A DNA stretch of 47,605 nt, taken from positions 1 to 47,605 of the forward strand of contig NZ_FWFR01000008.1 of NCBI RefSeq assembly GCF_900172325.1. The letters run 5' to 3'. How positions within the stretch are numbered: position 1 is the first letter of the stretch; each line of letters opens with the position of its first letter. A program made the position numbers and the translations under genes. Positions 12,961-20,539 of the stretch are shown piece by piece. Origin of the DNA: Oceanibacterium hippocampi (GTDB lineage Bacteria > Pseudomonadota > Alphaproteobacteria > Sneathiellales > Sneathiellaceae). The notes under the pieces are model-generated. The model was not told where the DNA came from. It saw nothing but the letters and a program-made list of their open reading frames with translations, and made no database searches.

Positions 12961-13190
12961 GCCTGCGCGCGATCTCCTACGTCTTCGACCACTCGCTGGC
13001 CGAGGGAAAAGCGCGCCTGGTTCTTCCGGCGCCGCTCGCCTGTCAATGGATGGACGGCCATCCCGGCGAGGGCGGCCGCTTCTGCGGCGCGCCGGTCGTC
13101 CCGGGATCGTCCTGGTGCCCGGCGCACCGGGCGCGGGTCTTCCTGCCGGCCGACCAGCAGCCGGCCCCGCTCCGGTGGCTGCCGTCATGA
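12957..13190 (+). CDS. Mini-GcrA: GcrA-type C-terminal (sigma-interacting) domain alone
   Basis: A 77-residue protein. Residues 28-63 match the C-terminal part of the alphaproteobacterial cell-cycle regulator GcrA: ACQWMDGHP, GRFCGAPVVPGSSWCPAHRA, with Cys29, Cys43, Cys54 and His57 in the family spacing. In full-length GcrA an N-terminal HTH reads methylated GANTC sites and the C-terminal domain binds sigma-70; here the HTH is absent. It could act as a decoy or adaptor for sigma-70 at host or phage promoters. It is coupled by 4-nt overlaps to clamp 2 and to a DNA methyltransferase. The resemblance is strong in the Cys/His block; the function is inferred. Confidence 0.7.
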   Translation: MSLRAISYVFDHSLAEGKARLVLPAPLACQWMDGHPGEGGRFCGAPVVPGSSWCPAHRARVFLPADQQPAPLRWLPS

Positions 13191-14740
13191 CGGGCCTCGT
13201 CATCGACAATTTCGCCGGCGGCGGCGGCGCCTCGACCGGCCTCGAGCAGGCGCTCGGCCGGGTCGACGTGGCGATCAACCACGACCCGCGCGCGGTCGCC
13301 ATGCACGAGGCGAACCATCCCGAGACGCGGCACCATTGCCAGTCGGTCTGGCGCGCCGACCCGCTCGACGTGACGGGCGGCCGTCCGGTGCGCTGCGCCT
13401 GGTTCTCGCCGGACTGCACCTATTTCTCGAAGGCGAAGGGCGCGGCGCCGATCCGCGACGGCCAGCGGCACCGTCGCGACCTCGCCTGGGTCGTCGTGCT
13501 CTGGGCCGAGCGGGTTCGCCCGGCGGTGATCCTGCTCGAGAATGTCGAGGAGTTCCGGGACTGGGGGCCGCTGCTGGAAAACGGCCGGCCCTGCCCGGTC
13601 TCGAAGGGCATGACCTTCCGGCGCTGGAAGCGCCAGCTGCAGCGCCTCGGCTACCGGGTCGAGCATCGCGAGCTCCGCGCCTGCGATTACGGCGTGCCGA
13701 CCAGCCGGAAGCGCCTGTTCGTCGTTGCCCGGTGCGACGGCCTGCCGATCGTCTGGCCCGAGCCGACCCATGGCGACCCGGCCAGCGCGGCGGTCGCCGC
13801 CGGCGCGCTCAGGCCCTGGGCGACGGCGGCCAGCGTGCTCGACTGGTCTCAGCCGATCTACTCGATCTTCCTGACGCGGGAAGAGGTCAAGGCCCGCCGC
13901 CTGCCCTGCCGCCGGCCGCTCGCCGACAACACGATGGCGCGGATCGCCCGCGGCGTGCAGCGCTATGTCCTCGACGCGGCGGAGCCCTTCATCGTGCCGA
14001 TCACCCATTCCCGCAACAAGGCCGTTCACGGCCTGCGCGAGCCGCTCCGCACGATCACGACGGCGCATGGCGGCGAGTTCTCGCTGGTCTCGCCCTTCTT
14101 CGTGCCGCGCTACGGCGAAAGGGCCGGGCAGGCGCCGCGATCGAGCGGCCCGGTCGAGCCGCTGCCGACAATCGTGCCGACCGCCAACGGCGCCTCGCTC
14201 GTCGCCGCCTTCATGGCGCAGCACAACCTCGGCATGGTCGGCCATCCGCTGACCGACCCGCTCTCGACGATCACGACGCGCGGGACCCAGCAGCAGCTCG
14301 TCGCCTCGCACCTGATGAAGTTCCGCGGAACCTGCCGGGACGGCCAGCCGCTCGCCCGGCCGGTGCCGACGGTCACCTCGGGCGGCGAGCATCTGGCCGA
14401 GGTCCGGGCCTTCCTGATCAAGTATTACGGCGCCGGAATCGGCCAGGCAGCCGGCGATCCGCTGCACACGATCACGACACAGGACCGCTTCGGCCTCGTG
14501 ACCGTCGCCGGCGAGGACTACGCGATCGCCGACATCGGCATGCGGATGCTGACGCCGCGCGAGCTCTTCTCAGCCCAGGGCTTCCCGTCCGACTACCGGA
14601 TCGACTTTGAATACCGGGGCAAGCCGCTCTCCAAGGTCGCCCAGATCGAGCTTTGCGGCAATTCGGTCCCGCCGGGCCTCGCCCGCGCGCTCGCCGCCGC
14701 GAACGTGCCCGGCGCGCTCTCGATCGAGGCCGCGGCATGA
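13187..14740 (+). CDS. C5-cytosine DNA methyltransferase with repeated PLxTIT units
   Basis: A 517-residue Dcm-type enzyme. Motif I is DNFAGGGGASTGLEQAL near the N-terminus, catalytic motif IV is FSPDCTYFS with Cys77, motif VI is ENV at 118-120, and motif VIII/QxRxR appears as YGVPTSRKRLFVV. The C-terminal motif IX-X region is FSAQGFPSDY and LCGNSVPP. Between them, five units of the form PLxTIT-x-gG-x-LV-x-F start near residues 285, 325, 357, 391 and 424, occupying the place of the target recognition domain. Such phage enzymes modify phage DNA against restriction or alter methylation signals. No partner endonuclease is visible, so it is an orphan. ATGA overlaps at both ends. Confidence 0.92.
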   Translation: MTGLVIDNFAGGGGASTGLEQALGRVDVAINHDPRAVAMHEANHPETRHHCQSVWRADPLDVTGGRPVRCAWFSPDCTYFSKAKGAAPIRDGQRHRRDLAWVVVLWAERVRPAVILLENVEEFRDWGPLLENGRPCPVSKGMTFRRWKRQLQRLGYRVEHRELRACDYGVPTSRKRLFVVARCDGLPIVWPEPTHGDPASAAVAAGALRPWATAASVLDWSQPIYSIFLTREEVKARRLPCRRPLADNTMARIARGVQRYVLDAAEPFIVPITHSRNKAVHGLREPLRTITTAHGGEFSLVSPFFVPRYGERAGQAPRSSGPVEPLPTIVPTANGASLVAAFMAQHNLGMVGHPLTDPLSTITTRGTQQQLVASHLMKFRGTCRDGQPLARPVPTVTSGGEHLAEVRAFLIKYYGAGIGQAAGDPLHTITTQDRFGLVTVAGEDYAIADIGMRMLTPRELFSAQGFPSDYRIDFEYRGKPLSKVAQIELCGNSVPPGLARALAAANVPGALSIEAAA

Positions 14741-15354
14741 GCGCCCCGCTCGATCCGCCGCTGCCGGAGGGGCAATACCGGGTGATCCTGGCCGATCCGC
14801 CGTGGCAGTTCCGGAGCTGGTCGGCGAAGGGCGAGGGGCGCTCGGCGCAGGCCCATTACGACACCATGCCGACGGCCGAGATCGCGGCCCTCCCGGTCGG
14901 CGACTTGGCGGCGGCCGATTGCGCGCTGTTCCTCTGGGCGACCTGGCCGATGCTGCCGGACGCGCTCGCCGTGATCGCCGCCTGGCGCTTCACCTACAAG
15001 ACGCTCGCCTTCGACTGGGTGAAGACGCTCGCCCGCCATGACGGCGCCGCGCCGCTGTTCCTGACCGAGCGCGACTTCCACATGGGCGGCGGGCTGACCG
15101 CGACCAGGTCGAACACCGAGCCCTGCCTGCTCGCGACCCGCGGCGCGCCGAAGCGCCTCGACGGCGGCGTCCGCCAGCTGATCATCGCGCCCCGGCGCGA
15201 GCACAGCCGCAAGCCCGACGAGACCCGGCCGCTGATCGAGCGGCTCTATGCCGGGCCCTGGCTCGACCTCTTCTCCCGCACCGACCGCCCCGGCTGGACC
15301 TGCTGGGGCCGCGAGGCGGGCAAGTTCAACGCCGAAACGGAGGATGCCGCGTGA
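14737..15354 (+). CDS. MT-A70 family adenine DNA methyltransferase
   Basis: A 205-residue enzyme with catalytic DPPW at 20-23 and the family pattern YRVILADPPWQFRSWSAKG, AHYDTMPTAEIAALP, LFLWATWPMLPDAL, GWTCWGRE. MT-A70 proteins transfer a methyl group to N6 of adenine; phage versions act on DNA. It is coupled to the cytosine methyltransferase before it and may act together with it. Sequence specificity cannot be read from the protein. If it targets GANTC-like sites it would feed directly into GcrA control, but that is speculation. Confidence 0.9.
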   Translation: MSAPLDPPLPEGQYRVILADPPWQFRSWSAKGEGRSAQAHYDTMPTAEIAALPVGDLAAADCALFLWATWPMLPDALAVIAAWRFTYKTLAFDWVKTLARHDGAAPLFLTERDFHMGGGLTATRSNTEPCLLATRGAPKRLDGGVRQLIIAPRREHSRKPDETRPLIERLYAGPWLDLFSRTDRPGWTCWGREAGKFNAETEDAA

Positions 15355-15800
15355 GATACACCCACATGGACCATGCCGGATGGGTTCGCGACGACTTGCA
15401 TATCGAGCCGAGCCCGCTCGGCTGCCGCGTTGCCTACATGCTCGGCGTCGCCTTCGGGGGCGTCTACAATGCCCCGATCAACCCGCGCAAGGTCGACTGG
15501 TCCGCCCCGTCGCGGATCTCGATCACGGTGCGTGATTCCAATCTCGCGACCTACGACGGCGCCGGCCTGACGCTTCTGGTCATGCTCGCGCACGCGCTCT
15601 CGGTCCGCCTGGAGATTTGCGCCGCCGCGCCGCGCTACTTCCATTTTCACTTCACCGCCCGCCAGCCGGAGGGGCGACTGTATCAGCGCCATCCGGACGT
15701 CGAGCAAATGGTCGCGGGCTTCCGCCGATGGTTCGATGATCGCGCCCAGGCTCTCGCCCGCGGCGAGCCGCTGCCGCCGTTGACGGAGGACGCGGCATGA
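15351..15800 (+). CDS. Unknown 149-residue early protein
   Basis: Not recognised. Alpha/beta composition with several aromatic residues (WVRDDLHIEPSPLGCRVAYM, APRYFHFHFTARQ). No signal peptide or membrane segment. It starts with GTG overlapping the previous stop (GTGA) and overlaps the next gene by ATGA, so it belongs to the same translation unit as the methyltransferases and the MazG-like gene. Confidence 0.6.
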   Translation: MRYTHMDHAGWVRDDLHIEPSPLGCRVAYMLGVAFGGVYNAPINPRKVDWSAPSRISITVRDSNLATYDGAGLTLLVMLAHALSVRLEICAAAPRYFHFHFTARQPEGRLYQRHPDVEQMVAGFRRWFDDRAQALARGEPLPPLTEDAA

Positions 15801-16156
15801 TCTCGCCCTATCAGGACCGGGTCGGCCGCTGGGTCGATGCCTGTTTCGGCCGTGCGGTCGCCGCCGATCGCGGCGAACGCAATCACCGCTTTCTCGAGGA
15901 GGCGCTGGAGCTGGTGCAGTCGCTCGGCTGCACCGCCGAGGAGGCGCACCAGCTGGTCGACTACGTCTTCGGCCGCCCGCCCGGCGATCCGTGGCAGGAG
16001 GCGGGCGGGGTCATGGTGACGCTGGCCGCGCTCGGCAATGCCGCCGGTCTCGCCGTGTACCCGGCCGGCGAGGCCGAGCTGGCGCGCTGCTGGGACAAGC
16101 TCGAGGCGATCCGTGCCAAACGGGCCTCGAAGCCGGCGGGGCCGTTGCCGCAATGA
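15797..16156 (+). CDS. MazG-like nucleotide pyrophosphohydrolase
   Basis: A 119-residue protein with the single-domain phage MazG pattern: RGERNHRFLEEALELVQSLG, where EExxE-like acidic residues bind magnesium, then DYVFGRPPGDPWQEAGGVMV and LARCWDKLEAIRAKRASKP. Known relatives split dNTPs or (p)ppGpp. With the HD phosphohydrolase at 10252 it gives the phage two nucleotide-pool enzymes in one operon. Confidence 0.8.
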   Translation: MISPYQDRVGRWVDACFGRAVAADRGERNHRFLEEALELVQSLGCTAEEAHQLVDYVFGRPPGDPWQEAGGVMVTLAALGNAAGLAVYPAGEAELARCWDKLEAIRAKRASKPAGPLPQ

Positions 16157-16242
16157 GCGACCTTTTCAAGCGGCGCGGCGCCGGACGAGAGAGGCCGGCA
16201 AGTTTGGTTCAGGGGAGGGAAACAGGGCGTGACCGGCGATAG
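16153..16242 (+). CDS. Possible 29-residue coupling ORF before the helicase gene
   Basis: The ATG overlaps the MazG-like stop (ATGA) and the stop overlaps the helicase start region. The peptide is very basic and not recognised. It may exist only to carry ribosomes into the next gene; the AGGGGAGGG at about 16211-16219 inside it is the helicase ribosome site. Confidence 0.35.
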   Translation: MSDLFKRRGAGRERPASLVQGRETGRDRR

Positions 16243-18049
16243 TGATGATTTCGTACCACTCGACGAGGCGAAGCGGCAGGGCGACGACGGCGGCGCGGCC
16301 GGCCGGAGCGGCTTTCGCGGCCCGGTCGAATGGGCCGAGGCGCCGGTGACGCCGCTCGGCCACTGGGCCGGGACCTATTACTTCCTCTCGCGCGCGGCGG
16401 AGATCCGCACGCTGCATTTCAAGGATCTGCGGGCGTCCGGGATCCTGTCGCTGTTCGGCGGCCGGGTCGACTGGCTGTCGGAGGTCTGGCCGATGTTCGA
16501 CCAGCGCGGCCGGCCGATACCCGGCGCCTTCTCGGCGAACGACGCGGCGGCCGGGCTGATCCGCGCCTGCGAGGACGAGGGCTTCTTCGACCCGGCGGCA
16601 GACCTGCGCGGCCCGGGCATCTGGCGGGCCGATGACCTGGAGGGCTACGAGGGCGGCCTGATCCTCCATTGCGGCGACCGCATCGGCCTGGTCACGGCCG
16701 AGGGCCGGGTGATCTGGGGCAAGGCCGGGCGGCGCCTCGGCGCCCATGTCTACCCGAAGCGCCGCCGCCAGCCGCGCCCGGCGGATGTCCCGGCGAGCGC
16801 CCGCGACGTCGCCGAGCTCGAGGGCTTCCTCGGCTCCTGGAACTGGGGCCGGCCGTCCGACCCGAAGGTGATCCTGGGTTATCTGGCCTGCGCGATGATG
16901 GTCGGCGCGACCCGCTGGCGGCCGCATGTCTGGGTCACCGGCGACGCCGGCACCGGCAAGTCGGAGCTCGAGAAGTTCGTCTGGGACTTGCTCGGCGACG
17001 CGGTCTGGCGGGCCTCCTGGCCGACCGCCGCGGCGATCTTCCAGGGCCTCGACAACGCGGCCCGGCCGGTCGCCCTCGACGAGATCGAATCCGAGCCGGG
17101 CTCGCGCCGGGTGCAGGAGCTGGTCAAAACGGCGCGCCTCGCCTCGACCGACGAGCAGTCGGGCATCGCCCGCGGCTCGATCGGCGGCACCGCCTCGATC
17201 TGGCGGATCCGCGCCTGCTTCTGGTTCTCCTCGATCATCCCGGCGCCGCTCTCGCCGCAGGACCGCTCGCGCATCGTCGTCCTCGACATGGGCCAGCTCG
17301 AGAACGCGGGCGAGGGCGCCGGCGCCTTCCTCGAGGCGCGCGCCTCGTTCGCCGGGCTCGGTCCGCGGCTCCGCGCCCGGCTGATCGCCGGCTGGGGCCG
17401 CTACGTGCAGAACGAGGCGGCGAACGGCCTGGTGCTCGCCGAGGACGGCCTCGCGGCCCGCGTGCAGGCGCAGATGGGGGCGATCCTCGCCGGCTACTGG
17501 ACGCTCGCCCATGACCGGCCGATCACCTTCGAGGAGGCCCGCGCGCTCGCCGAGGCCCTCGAGCCCGAGCGCTTCTCGGTCGATGCCGAGGATTCGAACG
17601 CCGCGCTCTGCCTGCAGCGGCTGATGCAGTCGGAGGTCGACGCCCAGGGCGACAACGACGGGCTCTGGCGGGTCTCGATCGGCCACCTGCTGGCACGCAA
17701 CGGCGGCAACCCGAAGGGCCGCCACAGCCGCGTGCTGCGCGCCCACGGCCTCGCCGTCGCCGAGCGGCCGGATCCGGCCGACCCGGCCGGCCCGGACCGG
17801 CGCTGGCTGCAGGTCAAGCTCTCGCACGACCTGCTCGACCGCCAGGTCTATCGCGAGACCGAGTGGGAGCGGGGCGGCTGGGCCGTCGCGCTCGCCCGCC
17901 TGCCCGGCGCGATCAAGCCCCGGGTCACGGTCAATTTCGGCGACTACGTGAGCGGCAAGGCGGTCTGGCTGCCCTGGGAGACGCTCGGCGAGCGCTTCGC
18001 CGACGGCGACCCGGGCGAGGTCACGGGCGGCGCGGACGGATTGCCGTAA
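16229..18049 (+). CDS. Phage replicative helicase / P-loop replication protein
   Basis: A 606-residue protein. Walker A is GDAGTGKS at 238-245, Walker B is PVALDEIES, and FWFSSIIPAPLSPQDRSRIV resembles motif C and the arginine-finger region of superfamily 3/AAA+ phage helicases. The N-terminal 200 residues are an accessory domain without visible primase motifs; the C-terminal 120 residues (ARNGGNPKGRHSRVLRAHG) could be a DNA-binding domain. I expect it to open the origin and load the host replisome; the repeat cluster directly after its stop codon is the likely target. GTG start with a good ribosome site. Confidence 0.8.
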   Translation: MTGDSDDFVPLDEAKRQGDDGGAAGRSGFRGPVEWAEAPVTPLGHWAGTYYFLSRAAEIRTLHFKDLRASGILSLFGGRVDWLSEVWPMFDQRGRPIPGAFSANDAAAGLIRACEDEGFFDPAADLRGPGIWRADDLEGYEGGLILHCGDRIGLVTAEGRVIWGKAGRRLGAHVYPKRRRQPRPADVPASARDVAELEGFLGSWNWGRPSDPKVILGYLACAMMVGATRWRPHVWVTGDAGTGKSELEKFVWDLLGDAVWRASWPTAAAIFQGLDNAARPVALDEIESEPGSRRVQELVKTARLASTDEQSGIARGSIGGTASIWRIRACFWFSSIIPAPLSPQDRSRIVVLDMGQLENAGEGAGAFLEARASFAGLGPRLRARLIAGWGRYVQNEAANGLVLAEDGLAARVQAQMGAILAGYWTLAHDRPITFEEARALAEALEPERFSVDAEDSNAALCLQRLMQSEVDAQGDNDGLWRVSIGHLLARNGGNPKGRHSRVLRAHGLAVAERPDPADPAGPDRRWLQVKLSHDLLDRQVYRETEWERGGWAVALARLPGAIKPRVTVNFGDYVSGKAVWLPWETLGERFADGDPGEVTGGADGLP

Positions 18050-18070
18050 TGATTTCAACAAGGTGCCCAC

Positions 18071-18300
18071 GGTCACCTGATGGTCACTATCAGGTCACCA
18101 TCGCAAGCCCCTGATTTGACGGGGAAAGCGGGCGCATGGTGACCAGGTGACCAGCCAGGACAAGGGATCTCCACGCGCGCGCGCGCGATGCGGATCGGTG
18201 GTCACCTGGTCACCTTGGTCACCTTGAAGAAAGAGATAAAGGGATTCAGTCGGTTAGACGGTGACCGGGGCGGTGACCAGGGGGCATCGGCCCGGTCACC
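18071..18300. repeat. GGTCACC repeat cluster, putative replication origin
   Basis: Ten exact copies of GGTCACC or its complement GGTGACC lie within 230 bp, at 18071, 18093, 18138, 18146, 18200, 18208, 18217, 18260, 18272 and 18294, with one near copy at 18082. They form close pairs and a triplet spaced 8-12 bp, plus inverted groups (GGTGACC pair followed by GGTCACC triplet). A (CG)n run at about 18172-18188 and a short AT-rich stretch (GAAGAAAGAGATAAA) lie inside. No gene covers the region. Iterated sites directly downstream of a helicase gene are typical of phage origins; binding by that protein is inferred. Confidence 0.6.
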
Positions 18301-18332
18301 GGGGCAACAGCGGCAACGAGGCGGAGTGGCGC

Positions 18333-18974
18333 ATGGTGAAGACGGCGGTGGATATCGAGGACCTGGTGATCTGGACCTATCAGGCCCAGCGGGCGGACGT
18401 GATCGAGGGCTGGAGCGACAGCCGGGAGGGGGACTGGCTCGCCGGCGGCAATCGAACGATCGAGGCGGTGCTGATCGAGCGCGGGGCGATCGGCTGCGAG
18501 ATCGACACGAGCCCGGTGCCGGCTTCCTCGCGCCTGCATCCGGATGCCGAGGCGATCCACGAGGCGGTGACCGGGCTCGGCAGCCGGATCGAGATCGGCC
18601 TGCTGATCCAGCATGGCCGGGCGGGCACCCGGCCAGACTGGCTGCCCGCCGCGCGCACCCGGATCGTGCCGGCTGAGATGCGCTGGAGCCGTCGCCATCG
18701 GGAATACCGGCCGCGGATCGAGTACGACCGGAACCGGAACCCGGTCTGCTGCCCGGTGCGGATCGTCGACCATCCGCAGAAGATCGAGGCGGCCCGGACC
18801 GTCTACGCGATCTGGCGCGAGGCGCTGGCCGACCTGGCCGAGGTCTTCCGGCTGCACCCGGCCCGGCTTCGCGACCACGCGGTTGCCGGTCCGCGCGCCC
18901 CGGCCCGGCCATGGGAGGCGGCGAGCGCGCCGGCCGGTCGGGATGCCATGCCGCGTCGCGCATATGGTGGTTGA
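18333..18974 (+). CDS. Unknown 213-residue protein in the position of a late-gene antiterminator
   Basis: No family recognised. Contains DIEDLVIWTYQAQRADVIEG, a basic central part (MRWSRRHREYRPRIEYDRNR) with paired Cys (NPVCCPVRI), and a helical C-terminus. I chose the ATG at 18333 with GGAG upstream, because the part of the frame before it lies in the repeat cluster. The gene ends inside the TTGACA box of the putative late promoter, just as lambda Q lies directly upstream of pR'. A Q-like role is therefore suggested by position only. Confidence 0.55.
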   Translation: MVKTAVDIEDLVIWTYQAQRADVIEGWSDSREGDWLAGGNRTIEAVLIERGAIGCEIDTSPVPASSRLHPDAEAIHEAVTGLGSRIEIGLLIQHGRAGTRPDWLPAARTRIVPAEMRWSRRHREYRPRIEYDRNRNPVCCPVRIVDHPQKIEAARTVYAIWREALADLAEVFRLHPARLRDHAVAGPRAPARPWEAASAPAGRDAMPRRAYGG

Positions 18975-18999
18975 CAAAACGAAGAACGCTTGACATTGT
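18971..18999 (+). promoter_or_regulatory. Putative late promoter
   Basis: A consensus TTGACA at 18971-18976 is followed after 17 bases by CATTGT at 18994-18999. A second TTGACA at 18990-18995 lies 19 bp downstream. The first TTGACA contains the stop codon of the preceding gene. The predicted start near 19006 lies just before an intrinsic terminator (19018-19052), and the late operon begins at 19067. Confidence 0.5.
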
Positions 19000-19017
19000 G
19001 TCCGAACGATTGAATTG

Positions 19018-19052
19018 CGCCCGGCGGGAACCCCTGCCGGGCGTTTTCGTTT
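19018..19052 (+). terminator. Intrinsic terminator in the late leader (tR'-like)
   Basis: CGCCCGGC (19018-19025) pairs perfectly with GCCGGGCG (19036-19043) around a 10-base loop that can pair further (GGG/CCC). TTTTCGTTT follows at 19044-19052. It stands between the putative late promoter and the first late gene, so late transcription would need antitermination or leak-through. Confidence 0.7.
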
Positions 19053-19066
19053 GCGCGGAGGGCGGC

Positions 19067-19729
19067 ATGGCGGTCGAGGTCAATATCGACACCGACCTGG
19101 CCGCCCTTCGCCGTTTCCTGGGCGATGTCGAGACCCGGCAGCTGCCCTTCGCCGCCGCCCTCGGGCTGACCGGGACGGCGAAGGCGATCAACGAGGACGC
19201 CCGCGGCAGCCTCGCCGACCGCTTCACGATCCGCTCGAGTTGGGTCGGCCGGGGCCTGCAGGTCAATCCGGCCTCCAAGCGCGACCCGCTGTCACGGATG
19301 CAGGCCGAGGCCGGCACCCGCGACGCCTTTATGGCGCGGCAGGAGCTCGGCGGCACCAAGGAGCCGAAGGGTGGGCGGTCGCGGGTGGCAATCCCGCTCG
19401 CCATTCGCAGGACGCCGGAGGAGAAGACGACCCGGGCCAAGTGGCCCGGCCGTCTGCTGGCGAAGAAGACGGGCAGGCGCAAGCCCTTCCTGACGACCGC
19501 CGTGCGCGGCCCGTCGAAGGGGCAGGGCATCATCGCCCGCCGGGTCGAGGGCGAGCGCTACCCGCTGCAGGTGCTCTACCGCTTCACGCCGAAGCTGCCG
19601 GTCGCGCCGCGCTGGGGTTTCGTCGATCGTGGCGCCCGCACTGCCGAGGCCGTCTACTTCGACAAGGTCAACGAGGCCCTCGACCGGGCCGTCGCGACCG
19701 CCATCGACCGCCACAAGCCGCGCCGCTGA
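19067..19729 (+). CDS. Virion morphogenesis / minor tail-type protein, first late gene
   Basis: A 220-residue protein. The pattern DTDLAALRRFLGDVETRQLP, FAAALGLTGTAKAINEDAR, SLADRFTIRSSWVGRG and the C-terminal DKVNEALDRAVATAIDRHK resembles HK97-gp10-like or neck proteins. Its place ahead of the terminase genes is unusual, since such proteins normally lie between capsid and tail genes. GGAGGG precedes the ATG at 19067. Its last codons lie in a 74-bp tandem duplication. Confidence 0.6.
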   Translation: MAVEVNIDTDLAALRRFLGDVETRQLPFAAALGLTGTAKAINEDARGSLADRFTIRSSWVGRGLQVNPASKRDPLSRMQAEAGTRDAFMARQELGGTKEPKGGRSRVAIPLAIRRTPEEKTTRAKWPGRLLAKKTGRRKPFLTTAVRGPSKGQGIIARRVEGERYPLQVLYRFTPKLPVAPRWGFVDRGARTAEAVYFDKVNEALDRAVATAIDRHKPRR

Positions 19730-19824
19730 CCGCCGGCAGGCCCCGCCGCGCCCTCGACCGGGCCGTCGCGACCGCCATCGACCGCCACAAGCCGCGCCGC
19801 TGACCGCCGGCAGGCCCCGCCGCG
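19677..19824 (+). repeat. 74-bp tandem duplication at a gene end
   Basis: Positions 19677-19750 are repeated exactly as 19751-19824. The unit contains the last 17 codons and stop of the gene ending at 19729 plus about 20 bases after it; the second copy is outside the gene. The copies look identical, so the duplication is recent or an assembly effect. The following stretch up to 19975 contains an AT-rich segment (TTTTTGCAACATT, TTGTTTTTC) that could be a promoter for the terminase genes; I see no gene there. Confidence 0.85.
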
Positions 19825-19975
19825 CCCTCCCGGCGCCCGGCGGGTCCTTCCTGCCCTCGACCCGACTGCGGGTCCGCGGGGGCGCGGGTGATCGGACATT
19901 TTTGCAACATTCGGGCTTGCGATTGTTTTTCCTGTTGTTTTTCAACGGGTTAAGCGAACCCGAGCGCGAGGGACC

Positions 19976-20539
19976 ATGACCACGACCTATCTCAACCGGG
20001 CGGAAGCCGCGAAGGCGCTGGAGATTTCCGAGCCGACGCTCGCCGACTGGATCGAGCAGGGCGCGCCGGTCGCCGGCCGCGGCGGCCGTGGCCGCGCCTA
20101 CCGCCTCGACGTCGCGGCGATCCGCGCCTGGCGGGACGGCATCGTCCAGGCCGAGGAAGCCGAGCGCGCCGCCCGCGAGGCGGAGGTCGCGCGGCACCAG
20201 CAGCGCCTCGATCTCGGCGAGGCCGAGGCCGGCGGCGAGGCGATGTCGGCGAAGGCCCGGCGCGAGTTCTACGAGGCCGAGCTCAAGCGGATGCACGCCG
20301 CGCGGCAGCGCGAGGAGCTGGTCCCGGTCGACGAGGTCCGGGCCGAGATGACGCGGATCTATCGCGACCTCGCGACCCGGCTCCGCACGCTGCCCGACCT
20401 GCTGGTCGATCGAGGCGTGATCGCGCCGGCCGCCGCCGCCGTCGTCGCCGACCAGGTCTCGGCCTGGCAGGAGGACATGGCGCGCGCCCACATGCGTGCC
20501 GAGATCACCGCCGGCGAGGCCGGAGCGGCCGGCGGGTGA
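19976..20539 (+). CDS. Terminase small subunit (Nu1-like)
   Basis: A 187-residue protein. The N-terminal winged-helix (LNRAEAAKALEISEPTLADW, then GRAYRLDVAAIRAWRDG) is the Nu1-type DNA-recognition domain that picks the phage cos site. A charged helical middle and a C-terminal part (RIYRDLATRLRTLPDLL) for contact with the large subunit follow. GAGGGA precedes the ATG. Its stop overlaps the GTG of the large subunit. Confidence 0.85.
   Translation: MTTTYLNRAEAAKALEISEPTLADWIEQGAPVAGRGGRGRAYRLDVAAIRAWRDGIVQAEEAERAAREAEVARHQQRLDLGEAEAGGEAMSAKARREFYEAELKRMHAARQREELVPVDEVRAEMTRIYRDLATRLRTLPDLLVDRGVIAPAAAAVVADQVSAWQEDMARAHMRAEITAGEAGAAGG

Noticed and set aside
18172-18188. (CG)n run as a separate regulatory element
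   Set aside because: Short and common in this base composition; kept only as part of the origin region.
19752-19803. Second copy of the C-terminal codons as an extra gene end
   Set aside because: It lies after the true stop and is out of frame with it (74 is not divisible by 3); explained by the tandem duplication.
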